Shown here in pieces: positions 49,601 through 58,074 of a stretch of 64,000 nucleotides of DNA. The first letter of the stretch is position 1. Each line of letters begins with the position of its first letter. The translations under genes were made by a program, and so were the position numbers. This DNA is from Blastopirellula retiformator (GTDB lineage: Bacteria; Planctomycetota; Planctomycetia; Pirellulales; Pirellulaceae), in contig NZ_SJPF01000003.1 in the NCBI RefSeq assembly GCF_007859755.1, forward strand, positions 930,001 through 994,000, written 5' to 3'. Below the pieces are notes generated by a model, which saw nothing but the letters and a program-made list of their open reading frames with translations, ran no database searches and was not told where the DNA came from.

Positions 49601-50155
49601 AAGGGCGCCGTCGGGACCCCAGGTCAGCGAATTGGGAAGCTCATGCGTGTCGCGGCGACCAAAACCGGTGACGACCACCCTTCGCTTGTCCGCTTTCAGG
49701 TCGCCGTCTGTGTCTTGCAGGAACAGAATGTCAGGCGCGTTGGCGACCCAGACGCCTCCATAACCGACGGCGATGCCGGAGGGAATGTTCAAGCCATCGG
49801 CGAAAATCGTCGTTTTGTCGACCTTGCCGTCTCCATCGGTATCTTCCAGCACCTTAACGCGGTCGCGACCGGGACCGGGCGAGTGTCGCGGATACTCCAG
49901 CGATTCGGTCACCCAGATTCGTCCCTGGTCGTCAAACGCCATTGCGACCGGATTTACCAGGTCAGGCTCGGCGGCGACCACTTCGACCGAAAAGCCGGGC
50001 GGTACGGTCATCTTGGCGGCCGCTTCTTCTGGCGAGAGGGGAGGGCCGGGAAGGGCCGACTGCCGGCGGGGAACGAACGGGCCGTCAGCCAACAGAACGG
50101 AGGTGAGCGAGCCGACTAAGATGAGTGACAACAGACGCCGGAAGAGGCAGGGCAT
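46610..50155 (-). CDS. PVC-type membrane-bound dehydrogenase / HEAT-repeat / c-type cytochrome fusion
   Basis: This 1181-residue protein starts at ATG 50155 with a signal peptide. Domains in order are a beta-propeller dehydrogenase (PPGFSVEVVAAEPDLVNPVAMAFDDQGRIWVTE ... GNIHGACINVDE ... ILDWYDRYHCYQD, about 55-390) and HEAT-like helical repeats (about 400-830). Next is a c-type heme domain with LCGQCHKIYGQG near 875 (TIGR02603-like). A C-terminal galactose-binding-like region (about 1010-1181) ends the protein. This layout is characteristic of Planctomycetes-Verrucomicrobia (TIGR02604), probably oxidising sugars or their derivatives in the periplasm; the substrate is unknown. Confidence 0.94.
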   Translation of the reverse strand: MPCLFRRLLSLILVGSLTSVLLADGPFVPRRQSALPGPPLSPEEAAAKMTVPPGFSVEVVAAEPDLVNPVAMAFDDQGRIWVTESLEYPRHSPGPGRDRVKVLEDTDGDGKVDKTTIFADGLNIPSGIAVGYGGVWVANAPDILFLQDTDGDLKADKRRVVVTGFGRRDTHELPNSLTWGPDGALYGLNGVFNPSHVEQNGKTFDFTCAMFRIDPRTDEFSLFCEGTSNPWGIAFDPEGSAFVSACVIDHLWHLTETGYYHRQGGPYPPFTWKIESIVNHKHQMAAYCGIEYFDSDAYPPKYRDRLYMGNIHGACINVDEVTRDGSTYLGNPHPDFLTANDVWHMPVDQKIGPDGCLYILDWYDRYHCYQDAMARPADVDRLKGRLYRIRYKDAPRAEPFDLAKEEDEELIERLSSSNRFYRDRAQRLLSEREPSAYDMLTKLAVDPTAPRKTRLHAIWAVAGYQCPGDGFLIELVDDPDPTIRAWGIRIAGNFQVASEVLRAKIITAASDPSPDVQLQAVIAAGKIHKIPAMPTLLTALAAAGDDKLIPHIVWQNLHPLLETDSGQLFELLQDRNLATNPNVAALLPRVIDRILAAPNVETDSIIQLVKLVAETPKLHSALISSLATLAARVQSGEISGDRLAAIRSQLEPVLQPILAAGDKHPAYFDAALLAVTWKNAQAQAAVRAAYRSGDTPDDKRSAALAALVAFGDDQIVPAVRDVLLSKPPTSQQLQADSIAALGKLDQPQVATMLLDAYPQLPSDLQPKALEVLTQRVDWSTQLLAAVAAEKIAKEALNINQVGRLQESPDSEVVAKSIQVWGQIRTKRNPERELVIADMRRLLRSRDGDPHAGAAAFQKLCGQCHKIYGQGQEVGPDITTNGRGSFEQLLSSVFDPSLVIGPDYQGRLVLTADGRTLTGLMVEDNEQRVVLKLQGGKLETIPRDDVEAIRVSQLSLMPEGLEKQLSEQELIDLFAYLSLTRPPSDPNAEFIPGAQAIDVDQLHLPASLTNELATAQLSSNATKLGKGARGEAGDLAYLPNKRSFLKNSQWHEVGVGGGADLGIVSESDPVYYQATWETPVAINLITLSGAYPNQPQADAAWKIEVRSGGDWRVLDRGVGGWYDHGRYVWGAPGTAATTIDGFRVSLFSRDDQTPLRSVHFRGEEGVSWFIGNAPADVEITSD

Positions 50156-50405
50156 GAGCGACAACCGCGGCAAGTGAGGGGGCAGGATCTAGCTTCGTTC
50201 GATTGTTAAGGGGGCGAAAGCGAGATGCAATCGTGAAAAACATCTGATCTCCGTAGATTTTTTACGCGTAGTCCCTCGGCGAAGCAAGCTTGCCACCGCC
50301 GCTTGCGCGGCTTAGACTCACAACGCCTCGATAATTTTCGAGAGAATCCTGACATTGCCGCCTGTTTCACACCGACCATTTCTCTGCCTGCTTGGGAGAT
50401 CATGC

Positions 50406-51695
50406 ATGACAACGGCTCGCATTTTGGCGCTCGCTGCGCTAACGCTACTTGGCTCGACCGCTTGGGGCGCCAAACCAGAAGACCCGAACTGGCTGCAGTG
50501 GCGCGGTCCCGAGCGCGAAGGGAAAGCGACCTCGACCGGCTTGCTGCCGAACTGGGATTCGGCGCAGCCGAAGTTGCTGGGGATGGTCGAAGGATTGGGG
50601 GGCGGCTACGCCAGCGTCTCGATCGTCGACAATATGCTCTACACGACGGGAAACTTCGACAAAGCCCAAGGGGTGGTCGCGGTTGATTTGAACACGCAGC
50701 AGATTGCGTGGAAGACGCCGGTTACCGAATCGGTGCCAGAACACGGTTACGGCGGATCGCGATCGACGCCGACGATTGACGGCGATTTTCTGTACGTGGT
50801 GATGTCGGACGGCACGGTCGCGTCTCTCGATCGCAAGAGTGGCCGCGGCGTCTGGCGGCGGAGCTTTGAAAAGGAATATGGCGCCAAGCGGCCGGCCTGG
50901 GGATTCGCCGAATCGCCGCTGATCGACGGTAATCTGGTGATCTGCACGCCTGGCGCCGAACAGGCCCTGATGCTGGCTTTGAACAAGAAAACGGGCAAAG
51001 AAGTCTGGGCGACTCGCGGCGCGCAGTTGGGCGAAAAAGGGAAAGCCGAAGCCGGCTATTCGTCAATCGTTATCGGAACCGGCGGCGGCGTGAAGCAGTA
51101 TGTCCAGATGACCGGCAAGGGGTTGGTCGGCGTGCGGGCCAAAGATGGGAAGTTCCTCTACAACTACAACGCCGTCGCCAATGACGTGGCGGTGATTCCG
51201 ACCCCGATCGTCGATGGCGACTACGTTTTCGCCTCGTCGGGCTATCAGACCGGCGCCGGTCTGGTCAAGTTGTCGCGGGCCCGCTCGGGCAACGTGCGTG
51301 CGGAAGAGGTTTACTTCCTCGAGCCGAAGACGTTCCAGAATCACCATGGCGGCATGGTGAAGCTGGGGGACTACATCTACGCCGGCACCAAGCACAACGA
51401 GGGCTTCCCGATCTGCATCGAGATGAAGACGGGCGAAGTGCAGTGGGGGGGCAACTTCCGGGGCGAAGGAAAAGGCTCGGCCGCGGTCCTCTACGCCGAC
51501 GGCAACTTCATCTTCCGCTACCAATCGGGCGAGTTGGCTCTGGTTGAAGCGACCCCCAAGGAGTACGTCCTGAAGGGGAAGTTCATGCCGGAATATCAAG
51601 AGCGTGAAAGCTGGGCCCACCCAGTGGTGGCGGATGGTAAGCTCTACCTGCGAGAACAGGACAAGCTGATGATCTACGATTTGACCCAGAAATAG
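50406..51695 (+). CDS. Secreted PQQ-like beta-propeller protein
   Basis: The 429-residue product starts at ATG 50406 with a signal peptide (MTTARILALAALTLLGSTAWGA). It is followed by NWLQWRGPEREGKATSTGL and about seven PQQ-type repeats: VVAVDLNTQQIAWKTPV, VASLDRKSGRGVWRRSF, LMLALNKKTGKEVWATRG, CIEMKTGEVQWGG. These form a beta-propeller. Planctomycete relatives are annotated as outer membrane protein assembly factor BamB family or PQQ-binding. The absence of cofactor ligands suggests a structural propeller rather than a dehydrogenase. It has its own terminator. Confidence 0.9.
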   Translation: MTTARILALAALTLLGSTAWGAKPEDPNWLQWRGPEREGKATSTGLLPNWDSAQPKLLGMVEGLGGGYASVSIVDNMLYTTGNFDKAQGVVAVDLNTQQIAWKTPVTESVPEHGYGGSRSTPTIDGDFLYVVMSDGTVASLDRKSGRGVWRRSFEKEYGAKRPAWGFAESPLIDGNLVICTPGAEQALMLALNKKTGKEVWATRGAQLGEKGKAEAGYSSIVIGTGGGVKQYVQMTGKGLVGVRAKDGKFLYNYNAVANDVAVIPTPIVDGDYVFASSGYQTGAGLVKLSRARSGNVRAEEVYFLEPKTFQNHHGGMVKLGDYIYAGTKHNEGFPICIEMKTGEVQWGGNFRGEGKGSAAVLYADGNFIFRYQSGELALVEATPKEYVLKGKFMPEYQERESWAHPVVADGKLYLREQDKLMIYDLTQK

Positions 51696-51732
51696 ATGTC
51701 AAATTGACGCTGTCTCTTTTCACGCCAACCAG

Positions 51733-51759
51733 AAGGCCCGGCTTATCCGGGCCTTTTTT
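51733..51759 (+). terminator. Intrinsic terminator of the PQQ-propeller gene
   Basis: AAGGCCCGG and CCGGGCCTT form a 9-bp stem with a 5-nt loop followed by TTTTTT. It lies about 37 bases after the stop. Confidence 0.93.
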
Positions 51760-51796
51760 CGTGGTTTCTGGTGATAAATCGGTAAATCTTGCCCAG

Positions 51797-51826
51797 TTGA
51801 CGTTTTTTCCGAAACAATTGTTTCAT
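51797..51826 (+). promoter_or_regulatory. Promoter and palindromic operator candidate of the efflux operon
   Basis: A TTGACG -35 (51797-51802) and a TTTCAT -10 (51821-51826, 18-bp spacing) enclose the perfect 14-bp palindrome GAAACAATTGTTTC (51811-51824), about 47 bases before the TetR start. A palindrome between the promoter elements is where TetR repressors bind, so autorepression is likely; this is inferred. Confidence 0.6.
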
Positions 51827-51870
51827 ACACTTGTTTTACTTAGGAAGGATACCATTTGCGGAGCTGTTAA

Positions 51871-52557
51871 GTGGCAATCGACGATCCAACCAGCAAGATC
51901 TTAGCCGCGGCGCTCGAAGAGTTCTCTGAAAAGGGATTTCGGGCAGCCACGATTCGCGATATATGCGCAAAAGCGGGCGTGAACCTGGCCGCCGTCAATT
52001 ACTACTTTGGAGACAAGAAGAAGCTCTATTCGGCGGTGTTTAAGCAGGCTCACCTGAGAGCCCATGAGGATTATCCGCTGCCGAAATGGGCGCCCGAAGA
52101 ACCGCCTGAGAATCGGCTGCGGGACTTCGTTCGGGTCTCAATGCTGCGGATGCAGTCGAAAACCGACACCAACTTCCACCACCGGCTGATGATGCGCGAG
52201 TTCTCGCAGCCGACCGGCGTGGTGGAAGAACTGGTCGAAGAGTTTTTTCGGCCGCACCACAAGTTGCTGATGTCGATCATGCAGGAAATCGTCGGGCCGA
52301 ACGTGCCTGAGTATCGCCTGAATCAGTTGGCGTTCAGCATGATTGGGCAGTGCTTGTTTTATCGGTTCAATCAGCCGGTACTGCGGATGCTGGTCCCTCA
52401 GGAGACGCTGGACGAACATTTTGGCACGGAAGATTTAGCAGAATACATCTACCGATTCGTCCTGACCGCGCTAGAACATGGCGGGTGGGGCGAACCGCTT
52501 GAGCGTCAGACGTTGGCGTCTGATTCGGCGGAACCGAGTGCAAAGGGAAGACTTTGA
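51871..52557 (+). CDS. TetR-family transcriptional repressor (CerR/DUF1956 type)
   Basis: This 228-residue regulator has the TetR helix-turn-helix at its N-terminus (KILAAALEEFSEKGFRAATIRDICAKAGVNLAAVNYYFGDKKKLY). Its C-terminal ligand domain resembles the DUF1956 (CecR/CerR) type. It begins at GTG 51871 with GGAG about 8 nt upstream. As first gene of a tight operon with HlyD and RND genes, it very probably controls the pump. Confidence 0.93.
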   Translation: MAIDDPTSKILAAALEEFSEKGFRAATIRDICAKAGVNLAAVNYYFGDKKKLYSAVFKQAHLRAHEDYPLPKWAPEEPPENRLRDFVRVSMLRMQSKTDTNFHHRLMMREFSQPTGVVEELVEEFFRPHHKLLMSIMQEIVGPNVPEYRLNQLAFSMIGQCLFYRFNQPVLRMLVPQETLDEHFGTEDLAEYIYRFVLTALEHGGWGEPLERQTLASDSAEPSAKGRL

Positions 52558-52558
52558 G

Positions 52559-54001
52559 ATGAGTGAACAATCGAGTTCGCCAGGATCGACCGCGGCACGG
52601 GTACTCACCCCGTTGATCATTATCGCCGTGGCGGTGGGGATCATCACCGCGATCGTCAAGATGCGTCAGCCGCCGAAGAAGCAAGACGTAGAGCGTCCGC
52701 TGCTAATGGTCGCGACCGCCCCGATCGTCAAGAGCGAGGAAGGGTTGACCTTTCACGTCGACGGCGTGGTCGTTCCCTACCGAGAAATCAATCTGTCGTC
52801 GGAAGTCGACGGCCGCATTACCTTTCGCGACGACGCACTTCGTGCGGGCGCCTATGTCGCCAAAGGGCAGCCGCTGCTAGAGATCGACCCGCGCAAATAC
52901 GCGCTGGAAGTGGAGCGGTTAAGCAAAGAGGTCGAGCAGGCCGATGTCGCAATTCGCGAATCAGACGTCGAGATCGAGAACACGCAAGAGTTGATCGTGT
53001 TGTCGAAGCGGAACGTCGATCTGCAAATGAAGCAGGTGCAGCGGATGGAGCAATTGCTGGCCCGCAACGCGACCACCCCGTCTCAGGTAGAAGACGAACA
53101 GCAGGCGATGATCACCGCCCAGAATCAATTGCTGCAGCTGGAAAACCAGGTCCGCAGCTTGACGACCCGCAAGCAAGGTTTAGAACGTGCGAAAGAATTG
53201 GCCCAAGCGCGACTAGAACAAGCCAGGCTGGACTATGAACATACGAAGGTCGTTTCACCGGTCAACGGTGTGATTATCGACGACGCGGTCGAGCAAGATT
53301 CGTATGTGCCGGTCGGCTCCCAACTGTACAGGATCGAAGACACCAGCGCCGCCGAAGTTCGCTGCAGTCTGCGGATGGATGAACTTTCGTGGCTGTGGCG
53401 GAAGCAGATCGGAAAAACGGTTGATCCGCTCGCGGCTCGTGGTTCGGAAGATTATCGCCTGCCGCAGGCGCCGGTCACGATTTCTTACGAACTGGGAGGC
53501 CGTCATTATCAATGGGATGGCGTGCTGTCTCGCTTTGACGGGCTGGGGCTCGACGAACGAACTCGGACGGCGCCGGTATTGATCCGCGTTTCCAACCCCG
53601 ACCAGGTGCGGCTTGATGGCGAACTGGTGAAGGCCCGCGGGCCGTCGGCGCTGTTGCGTGGGATGTTCGTCGACGTTGAAGTGAAGGTGCAGCCTGACAT
53701 GCCGATCTGGCGGGTGCCGGAATCGGCGCTGTCGCTCTACTCGGCTCAGGCGCTAAGAGAGTCGATGTCGCCAGAGCAAGTCGCCAAGGCGCAAGCGTCT
53801 GCCGATCATTCGCGGCCGCAGTTCGTGTTGTGGCTGGTGCGAGACGGCAAGTTGGCGATTGAGCATGTCGACGTGTTAGTGATTGAAGACGAATTCGCCC
53901 TCATCAATGGTGAGAACGCTGATCTGCGCGATGACGATCAGATCGTGATTACGCCGATGGGATATCCCCAAGTCGGTCTCCCGGTGAAAGTGGAAGGCTA
54001 A
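52559..54001 (+). CDS. Efflux periplasmic adaptor (HlyD/AcrA type)
   Basis: The 480-residue product starts at ATG 52559, one base after the TetR stop. It has an N-terminal membrane anchor (VLTPLIIIAVAVGIITAIV), a split lipoyl domain (VVPYREINLSSEVDGRI ... VVSPVNGVIIDDAVEQDSYV), a long coiled-coil hairpin (about 115-240) and a beta-barrel part. It links the inner-membrane pump to an outer-membrane channel. No TolC-like gene is present in the window. ATG is chosen over an upstream frame that overlaps the TetR gene. Confidence 0.93.
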   Translation: MSEQSSSPGSTAARVLTPLIIIAVAVGIITAIVKMRQPPKKQDVERPLLMVATAPIVKSEEGLTFHVDGVVVPYREINLSSEVDGRITFRDDALRAGAYVAKGQPLLEIDPRKYALEVERLSKEVEQADVAIRESDVEIENTQELIVLSKRNVDLQMKQVQRMEQLLARNATTPSQVEDEQQAMITAQNQLLQLENQVRSLTTRKQGLERAKELAQARLEQARLDYEHTKVVSPVNGVIIDDAVEQDSYVPVGSQLYRIEDTSAAEVRCSLRMDELSWLWRKQIGKTVDPLAARGSEDYRLPQAPVTISYELGGRHYQWDGVLSRFDGLGLDERTRTAPVLIRVSNPDQVRLDGELVKARGPSALLRGMFVDVEVKVQPDMPIWRVPESALSLYSAQALRESMSPEQVAKAQASADHSRPQFVLWLVRDGKLAIEHVDVLVIEDEFALINGENADLRDDDQIVITPMGYPQVGLPVKVEG

Positions 54002-54006
54002 GCGAA

Positions 54007-57000
54007 ATGCGAGATTTAGTCCGCTGGGCGATTCGCAATACGCCCGCGATGAACATGATCATGATCTGCGTGATTCTGGTCGGCTTGATCAGTTTCGTCA
54101 CGCTGCGTCGCGAGACCTTTCCAGAGTTTGAACTGGAAATCGTGCTGGTGACCGTTCCTTATCCAGGAGCAAGTCCTGAGGAAGTCGAGAGCGGCATTTG
54201 CGAGAAGATCGAAGAGGCGGTCAAGGATACCGTCGGCATCAAAAAGATGACGTCGGTCGCCAACAACGATTATGGCGCGGTCATTCTGGAACTGAACGCC
54301 GATGTCGACGCCCAGCGGGTGTTGAACGAAGTCCGCGGCGATGTTGAGCGAATACCGAGTTTTCCGCTGTTGGCCGAAGACCCCGAAGTGCAGCAGATTA
54401 CGCTCCGCGAGTCGGCGATCACCGTCGGCGTGCTTGGCCCCGAAACGGACCAGCCGAGTCCCGAGCTTGAATGGCGCTTGCGCGATCTGGCCGAAGAGAT
54501 TCGCGTCGAACTGCTGGCCCTGCCGAACGTTTCGCAGGCGGAGCTTTCTGGCGCCAAGGACTACCAGATTGATATCGAAATCGCGGAAGATACTCTGCGC
54601 CGCTTTGGCCTGACGCTTAAGCAGGTTTCGCAGATCGTTCGGGACGAAAACCTGGAAATGCCCGGCGGTCTGATTCGCACGGCATCGCAGGAGGTTCTCG
54701 TCCGGGGAGAAAATAAACGCGATATCGGCCGAGAAATCGCCAAGCTGCCGCTGATCAAAACGGTGGACGGCGTGGTGCTGTCAGTCGGCGATCTGGGGAC
54801 GGTTCGCGACGACTTTGACGACGTCACATCATTCCAGCGCGTTGATGGGCGGCCGACGATCGCGATCTCGGTCAATCGCACCGCGCAAGAGGACCTGATT
54901 GTCATCACCGACGAGGTTAAACAGTTCGTCAAAGAGCGAACCGATCTGGTGCCGGAAGGCTTTAGCCTGGTGACGTGGGGAGATCAGTCGGAGGAAGTCA
55001 GCGATCGTTTGAACACGCTGACTAGCAATGGTTGGCAAGGGTTGGTCTTGGTGTTGATCATCCTGGCGCTGTTTATGAACACGCGACTGGCGTTCTGGGT
55101 CTCGATGGGGATTCCGATCTCGATGCTCGGGGCTTGTGCGACTTTGCTCTACTTCGGCGAAACGCTCAACATGCTGACGATGTTCTCCTTTCTGATGGCG
55201 CTGGGCATCGTCGTCGACGACGCGATCGTCATCGGCGAGAATATCTACGCCCACCGCGAAATGGGGAAGAGCTTTCATCGGGCGGCGATTGACGGGACGG
55301 CCGAAGTGTTGCCGTCCGTGGCGATGTCTATTGCGACCACGGTGTTGGCCTTTGTGCCGATGTTCTTTGTCGCCGGCGTAATGGGCAAGTTCATGGCGGT
55401 GATGCCGCTGGCGATGATTGCGATTCTGGTGATCTCGCTGTTGGAAGCGGCGTTTATTCTTCCCTGTCACTTGGCGCATGGGGACGACTCGGACGACCCA
55501 TTCAACAATATGATCGACTTCTTCGCCTATCCGTTTCGACCGATTGGCGCCGTAATCAACAAGGTGGGAGAGTTCGCTTCAGCGCGGCTCGATTGGTTTG
55601 TCGAGCGAATTTATCAACCTGGGCTGCGGTTTTCGCTAGGCAATCCGGTAACGGTCGTGACCTTGGCGGTCGCGATTCTGGCGGTTTCGATCTCGGTGGT
55701 CTATGCCGGGTTTGTACCGCTTAATTTGATGCCCTCGCTCGACAGCAAGACGATTGTCGCCAATGTCGCCTTTCCGGACGGAACGCCGGCGTCACTGGCC
55801 GACGAAGCGACCCAACAGATCGAGGCCGCGATTCGCGAGGTCAATGCGAAGCACGAAGAGGGGGGCGAGACGGTCGTTCAGCTGATTCGCCGAAATGTGG
55901 GGTTCGCCCAACTGCGACAGGGACCTGGCCAGACGACCGATCAGTTCGGCAGCCATCTGGGTTCGGTCGTTGTGCGCTTGACGTCGCCCGGTTTGCGATC
56001 GGTCAGCAGTACGCAAATTGTCGATGAGTGGCGGGAAGCGACTGGCGCGATTGTCGGTTCGGATTCGCTGGTGTTCGACTCGCAGGAAATTGGCCCCGGC
56101 GGCAAGCAGATCGAGTTCAAGCTGCTGACGACTCCAAGCAACATGTCGCGGCTTGAGGAAGCGGTCGAAGAGGTGAAAGCGGAGTTGGCCAAATCGGCCG
56201 GCGTCTATGATATCGAAGACGATTCGTCCCCCGGCAAGATGGAGCTTCGCTTGCGGATGAAGGAAAACGCCAAAGCGATGAACGTCAGCGAACGGGACCT
56301 GGCCGAGACGATTCGCGCCACCTACTACGGCGACGAAGTGATGCGTCTGCAACGTGGTCGTCACGAAGTGAAGCTAATGGTTCGCTATCCTCGCGAAGAT
56401 CGCCGCTCGCTGGCCGAATTCGATCAGATTCGGATTCGTACCGGCGATGGTTCGGAGCGACCAATCACCGAACTAGCGCACGTCGAAATCGTGCGCCCAT
56501 TGAGCGAGATCAATCGTTTGGATCAGAAACGCTCGATTACCGTGTCGGCCAACGTCAACCAGCGACTGGCCAACTCCAACGCGATCATCGAAAACCTGAA
56601 AACGGAATATGTGCCGGAACTGCTGAAGAAATACCCGGGCGTTTCGATCCGCTGGGAAGGGCAGAAGGAGCAGCAGAGCGAGTCGCTCGGCAGCTTATTG
56701 ATCGGTACGCTAGTCGCAATGATGGCGATGTATGTGTTGCTGACGATCGAGTTCAATTCGTACTTTCAGCCGCTGATCGTGATGATCGCCATTCCGTTCG
56801 GCCTAATTGGCGCCATCGCCGGGCACCTGTTGCTGGGGCTCGAACTGACGTTGTTCAGTTTCTTTGGCCTGGTGGCGCTGTGCGGCGTGGTGGTGAACGA
56901 CTCCATCGTGCTGGTCGACTTTATCAATCATCGTCTGCGTGACGGACTGACGCTGTATGACGCGCTGATGGATACCGGCCGGCGTCGTTTCCGCCCGGTG

Positions 57001-57270
57001 TTGTTGACGTCGATCACCACGATCGCCGGTTTGACGCCGCTGCTGTTTGAAACCTCGCTACAGGCCCAAGTGCTGATCCCGATGGCGGTTAGCCTCTGTT
57101 TCGGCCTGATGGCGTCCACCTTCCTGGTCCTGTACTTGGTGCCGGTGTTGTACCTGATCTACGCCTATCTGGGCGGTCAGCGGCTGCACCAAGAGGAAGA
57201 GGACGAGGACGATCTGGAAGAGCTGCCCCCGGTGCAGCGCGAAGAGTTGGTTGCGGCGGATTTAGACTAA
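54007..57270 (+). CDS. RND-family efflux transporter, AcrB/MexB-like inner-membrane subunit
   Basis: The 1087-residue product shows the 12-TM RND plan. TM1 is near residues 13-30, followed by a large loop with the PYPGASPEEVE block. TM2-6 carry the proton-relay pair in GIVVDDAIVIGENIYAH. A second loop and TM7-12 end in ALCGVVVNDSIVLVDFINHRLRDG and RFRPVLLTSITTIAGLTPLL. It exports drugs or lipophilic compounds by proton antiport. It is translated 5 bases after the adaptor gene. The acidic tail (EEDEDDLEELPP) is longer than usual. Substrate is unknown. Confidence 0.95.
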   Translation: MRDLVRWAIRNTPAMNMIMICVILVGLISFVTLRRETFPEFELEIVLVTVPYPGASPEEVESGICEKIEEAVKDTVGIKKMTSVANNDYGAVILELNADVDAQRVLNEVRGDVERIPSFPLLAEDPEVQQITLRESAITVGVLGPETDQPSPELEWRLRDLAEEIRVELLALPNVSQAELSGAKDYQIDIEIAEDTLRRFGLTLKQVSQIVRDENLEMPGGLIRTASQEVLVRGENKRDIGREIAKLPLIKTVDGVVLSVGDLGTVRDDFDDVTSFQRVDGRPTIAISVNRTAQEDLIVITDEVKQFVKERTDLVPEGFSLVTWGDQSEEVSDRLNTLTSNGWQGLVLVLIILALFMNTRLAFWVSMGIPISMLGACATLLYFGETLNMLTMFSFLMALGIVVDDAIVIGENIYAHREMGKSFHRAAIDGTAEVLPSVAMSIATTVLAFVPMFFVAGVMGKFMAVMPLAMIAILVISLLEAAFILPCHLAHGDDSDDPFNNMIDFFAYPFRPIGAVINKVGEFASARLDWFVERIYQPGLRFSLGNPVTVVTLAVAILAVSISVVYAGFVPLNLMPSLDSKTIVANVAFPDGTPASLADEATQQIEAAIREVNAKHEEGGETVVQLIRRNVGFAQLRQGPGQTTDQFGSHLGSVVVRLTSPGLRSVSSTQIVDEWREATGAIVGSDSLVFDSQEIGPGGKQIEFKLLTTPSNMSRLEEAVEEVKAELAKSAGVYDIEDDSSPGKMELRLRMKENAKAMNVSERDLAETIRATYYGDEVMRLQRGRHEVKLMVRYPREDRRSLAEFDQIRIRTGDGSERPITELAHVEIVRPLSEINRLDQKRSITVSANVNQRLANSNAIIENLKTEYVPELLKKYPGVSIRWEGQKEQQSESLGSLLIGTLVAMMAMYVLLTIEFNSYFQPLIVMIAIPFGLIGAIAGHLLLGLELTLFSFFGLVALCGVVVNDSIVLVDFINHRLRDGLTLYDALMDTGRRRFRPVLLTSITTIAGLTPLLFETSLQAQVLIPMAVSLCFGLMASTFLVLYLVPVLYLIYAYLGGQRLHQEEEDEDDLEELPPVQREELVAADLD

Positions 57271-57297
57271 AGCATTCGCCAAGTGAAAAGCGTCATC

Positions 57298-57330
57298 AAA
57301 AAGCGACCTCCTTCTTGGAGGTCGCTTTTT
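57298..57330. terminator. Terminator of the TetR-HlyD-RND operon
   Basis: AAAAAGCGACCTCC and GGAGGTCGCTTTTT form a 14-bp stem with a 5-nt loop and T-run; it works in both directions and also faces the convergent lipoprotein gene. Confidence 0.95.
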
Positions 57331-57359
57331 TGTTGGTAAACGTTGAGAGCTCGATTCTG

Positions 57360-57839
57360 TTATCTCGACGTAATTTGGATGTCGTATTCCACCTTGCCGT
57401 CGTTCAAGGTCGTTGCGAGGCCGCTCTTCGATAGGTTGGAGAATTTTCCATACGACTTCGGCGCTCCCGGGATCGCTCGCGATATGGAGAGTCCAGAATC
57501 GTCGGTGGTAATGATCTTGGTAACCGGTTCAATGGCGATTTCGTATTCGCCCGCTTTGAGCGGCGCTTGGCTTGGCGGCTGATAGGCGTAGCCGCCGCGT
57601 GCGTCGACGATCGCAAAAAACGCTGTGTTGGGATCGGTCCGATGACGAAATCGAACGCGGGTGCCCACCGGGGCTGGTTGCGAGTCGACGGAGAGGACGC
57701 CATGAACGCCTCCCAAACCACCCGCACCAGAATCGTGGCAGCCAATTGCTATGCCAACGCAAAGAGTCAAAATGTGATAACAGACTTCGTCGACTTCCCA
57801 GCCGCAGGACGGCAGCCGCAGCGATAGTTTAAGAATCAT
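57360..57839 (-). CDS. Small carboxypeptidase-regulatory-like lipoprotein
   Basis: The 159-residue product has a hydrophobic stretch ending in a lipobox-like AIGC (about residue 34) and a beta-sandwich body. The body is of the pattern HGVLSVDSQPAPVGTRVRFRH ... GGYAYQPP ... AGEYEIAIEP, like the transthyretin-like small lipoproteins that are abundant in planctomycetes. The real start may be the TTG at residue 25, which would leave a shorter signal. It is convergent with the RND operon and separated from it by a terminator. The role is unknown. Confidence 0.75.
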   Translation of the reverse strand: MILKLSLRLPSCGWEVDEVCYHILTLCVGIAIGCHDSGAGGLGGVHGVLSVDSQPAPVGTRVRFRHRTDPNTAFFAIVDARGGYAYQPPSQAPLKAGEYEIAIEPVTKIITTDDSGLSISRAIPGAPKSYGKFSNLSKSGLATTLNDGKVEYDIQITSR

Positions 57840-57913
57840 CTAGGCGCCCCTTCACTGACCGGCGGAAAAGTCTACACGCGCAAAACTGCCATAGCAATCG
57901 CTGGGCTACTTCT

Positions 57914-58074
57914 TAGAGCGGTTTTCCTCCATCTGTATCGTTGTGGCTGGTTGCGGCCGCGCTGGTCGGCGTTGACCTGCATCGACGAATCTTGAGGATT
58001 CGCCTGCTTCGGTCGCCTTGACCAGCTTGCCTCACCAACGCCAGAAACGCTACAGCTATCAGAAAAACGCTCTA
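57914..58074 (-). mobile_element. Fold-back element copy C (161 bp)
   Basis: This copy equals copy B except for three or four substitutions and has the same TA-bounded terminal inverted repeats. Read in the minus direction, it begins at the 3' end of the tandem-HTH gene, which ends inside it: the last codons (R-A-F-F-stop) are encoded by the element. Confidence 0.9.

Noticed and set aside
49046-50119. 357-residue open frame on the plus strand
   Set aside because: Antisense shadow of the dehydrogenase-HEAT-cytochrome gene.
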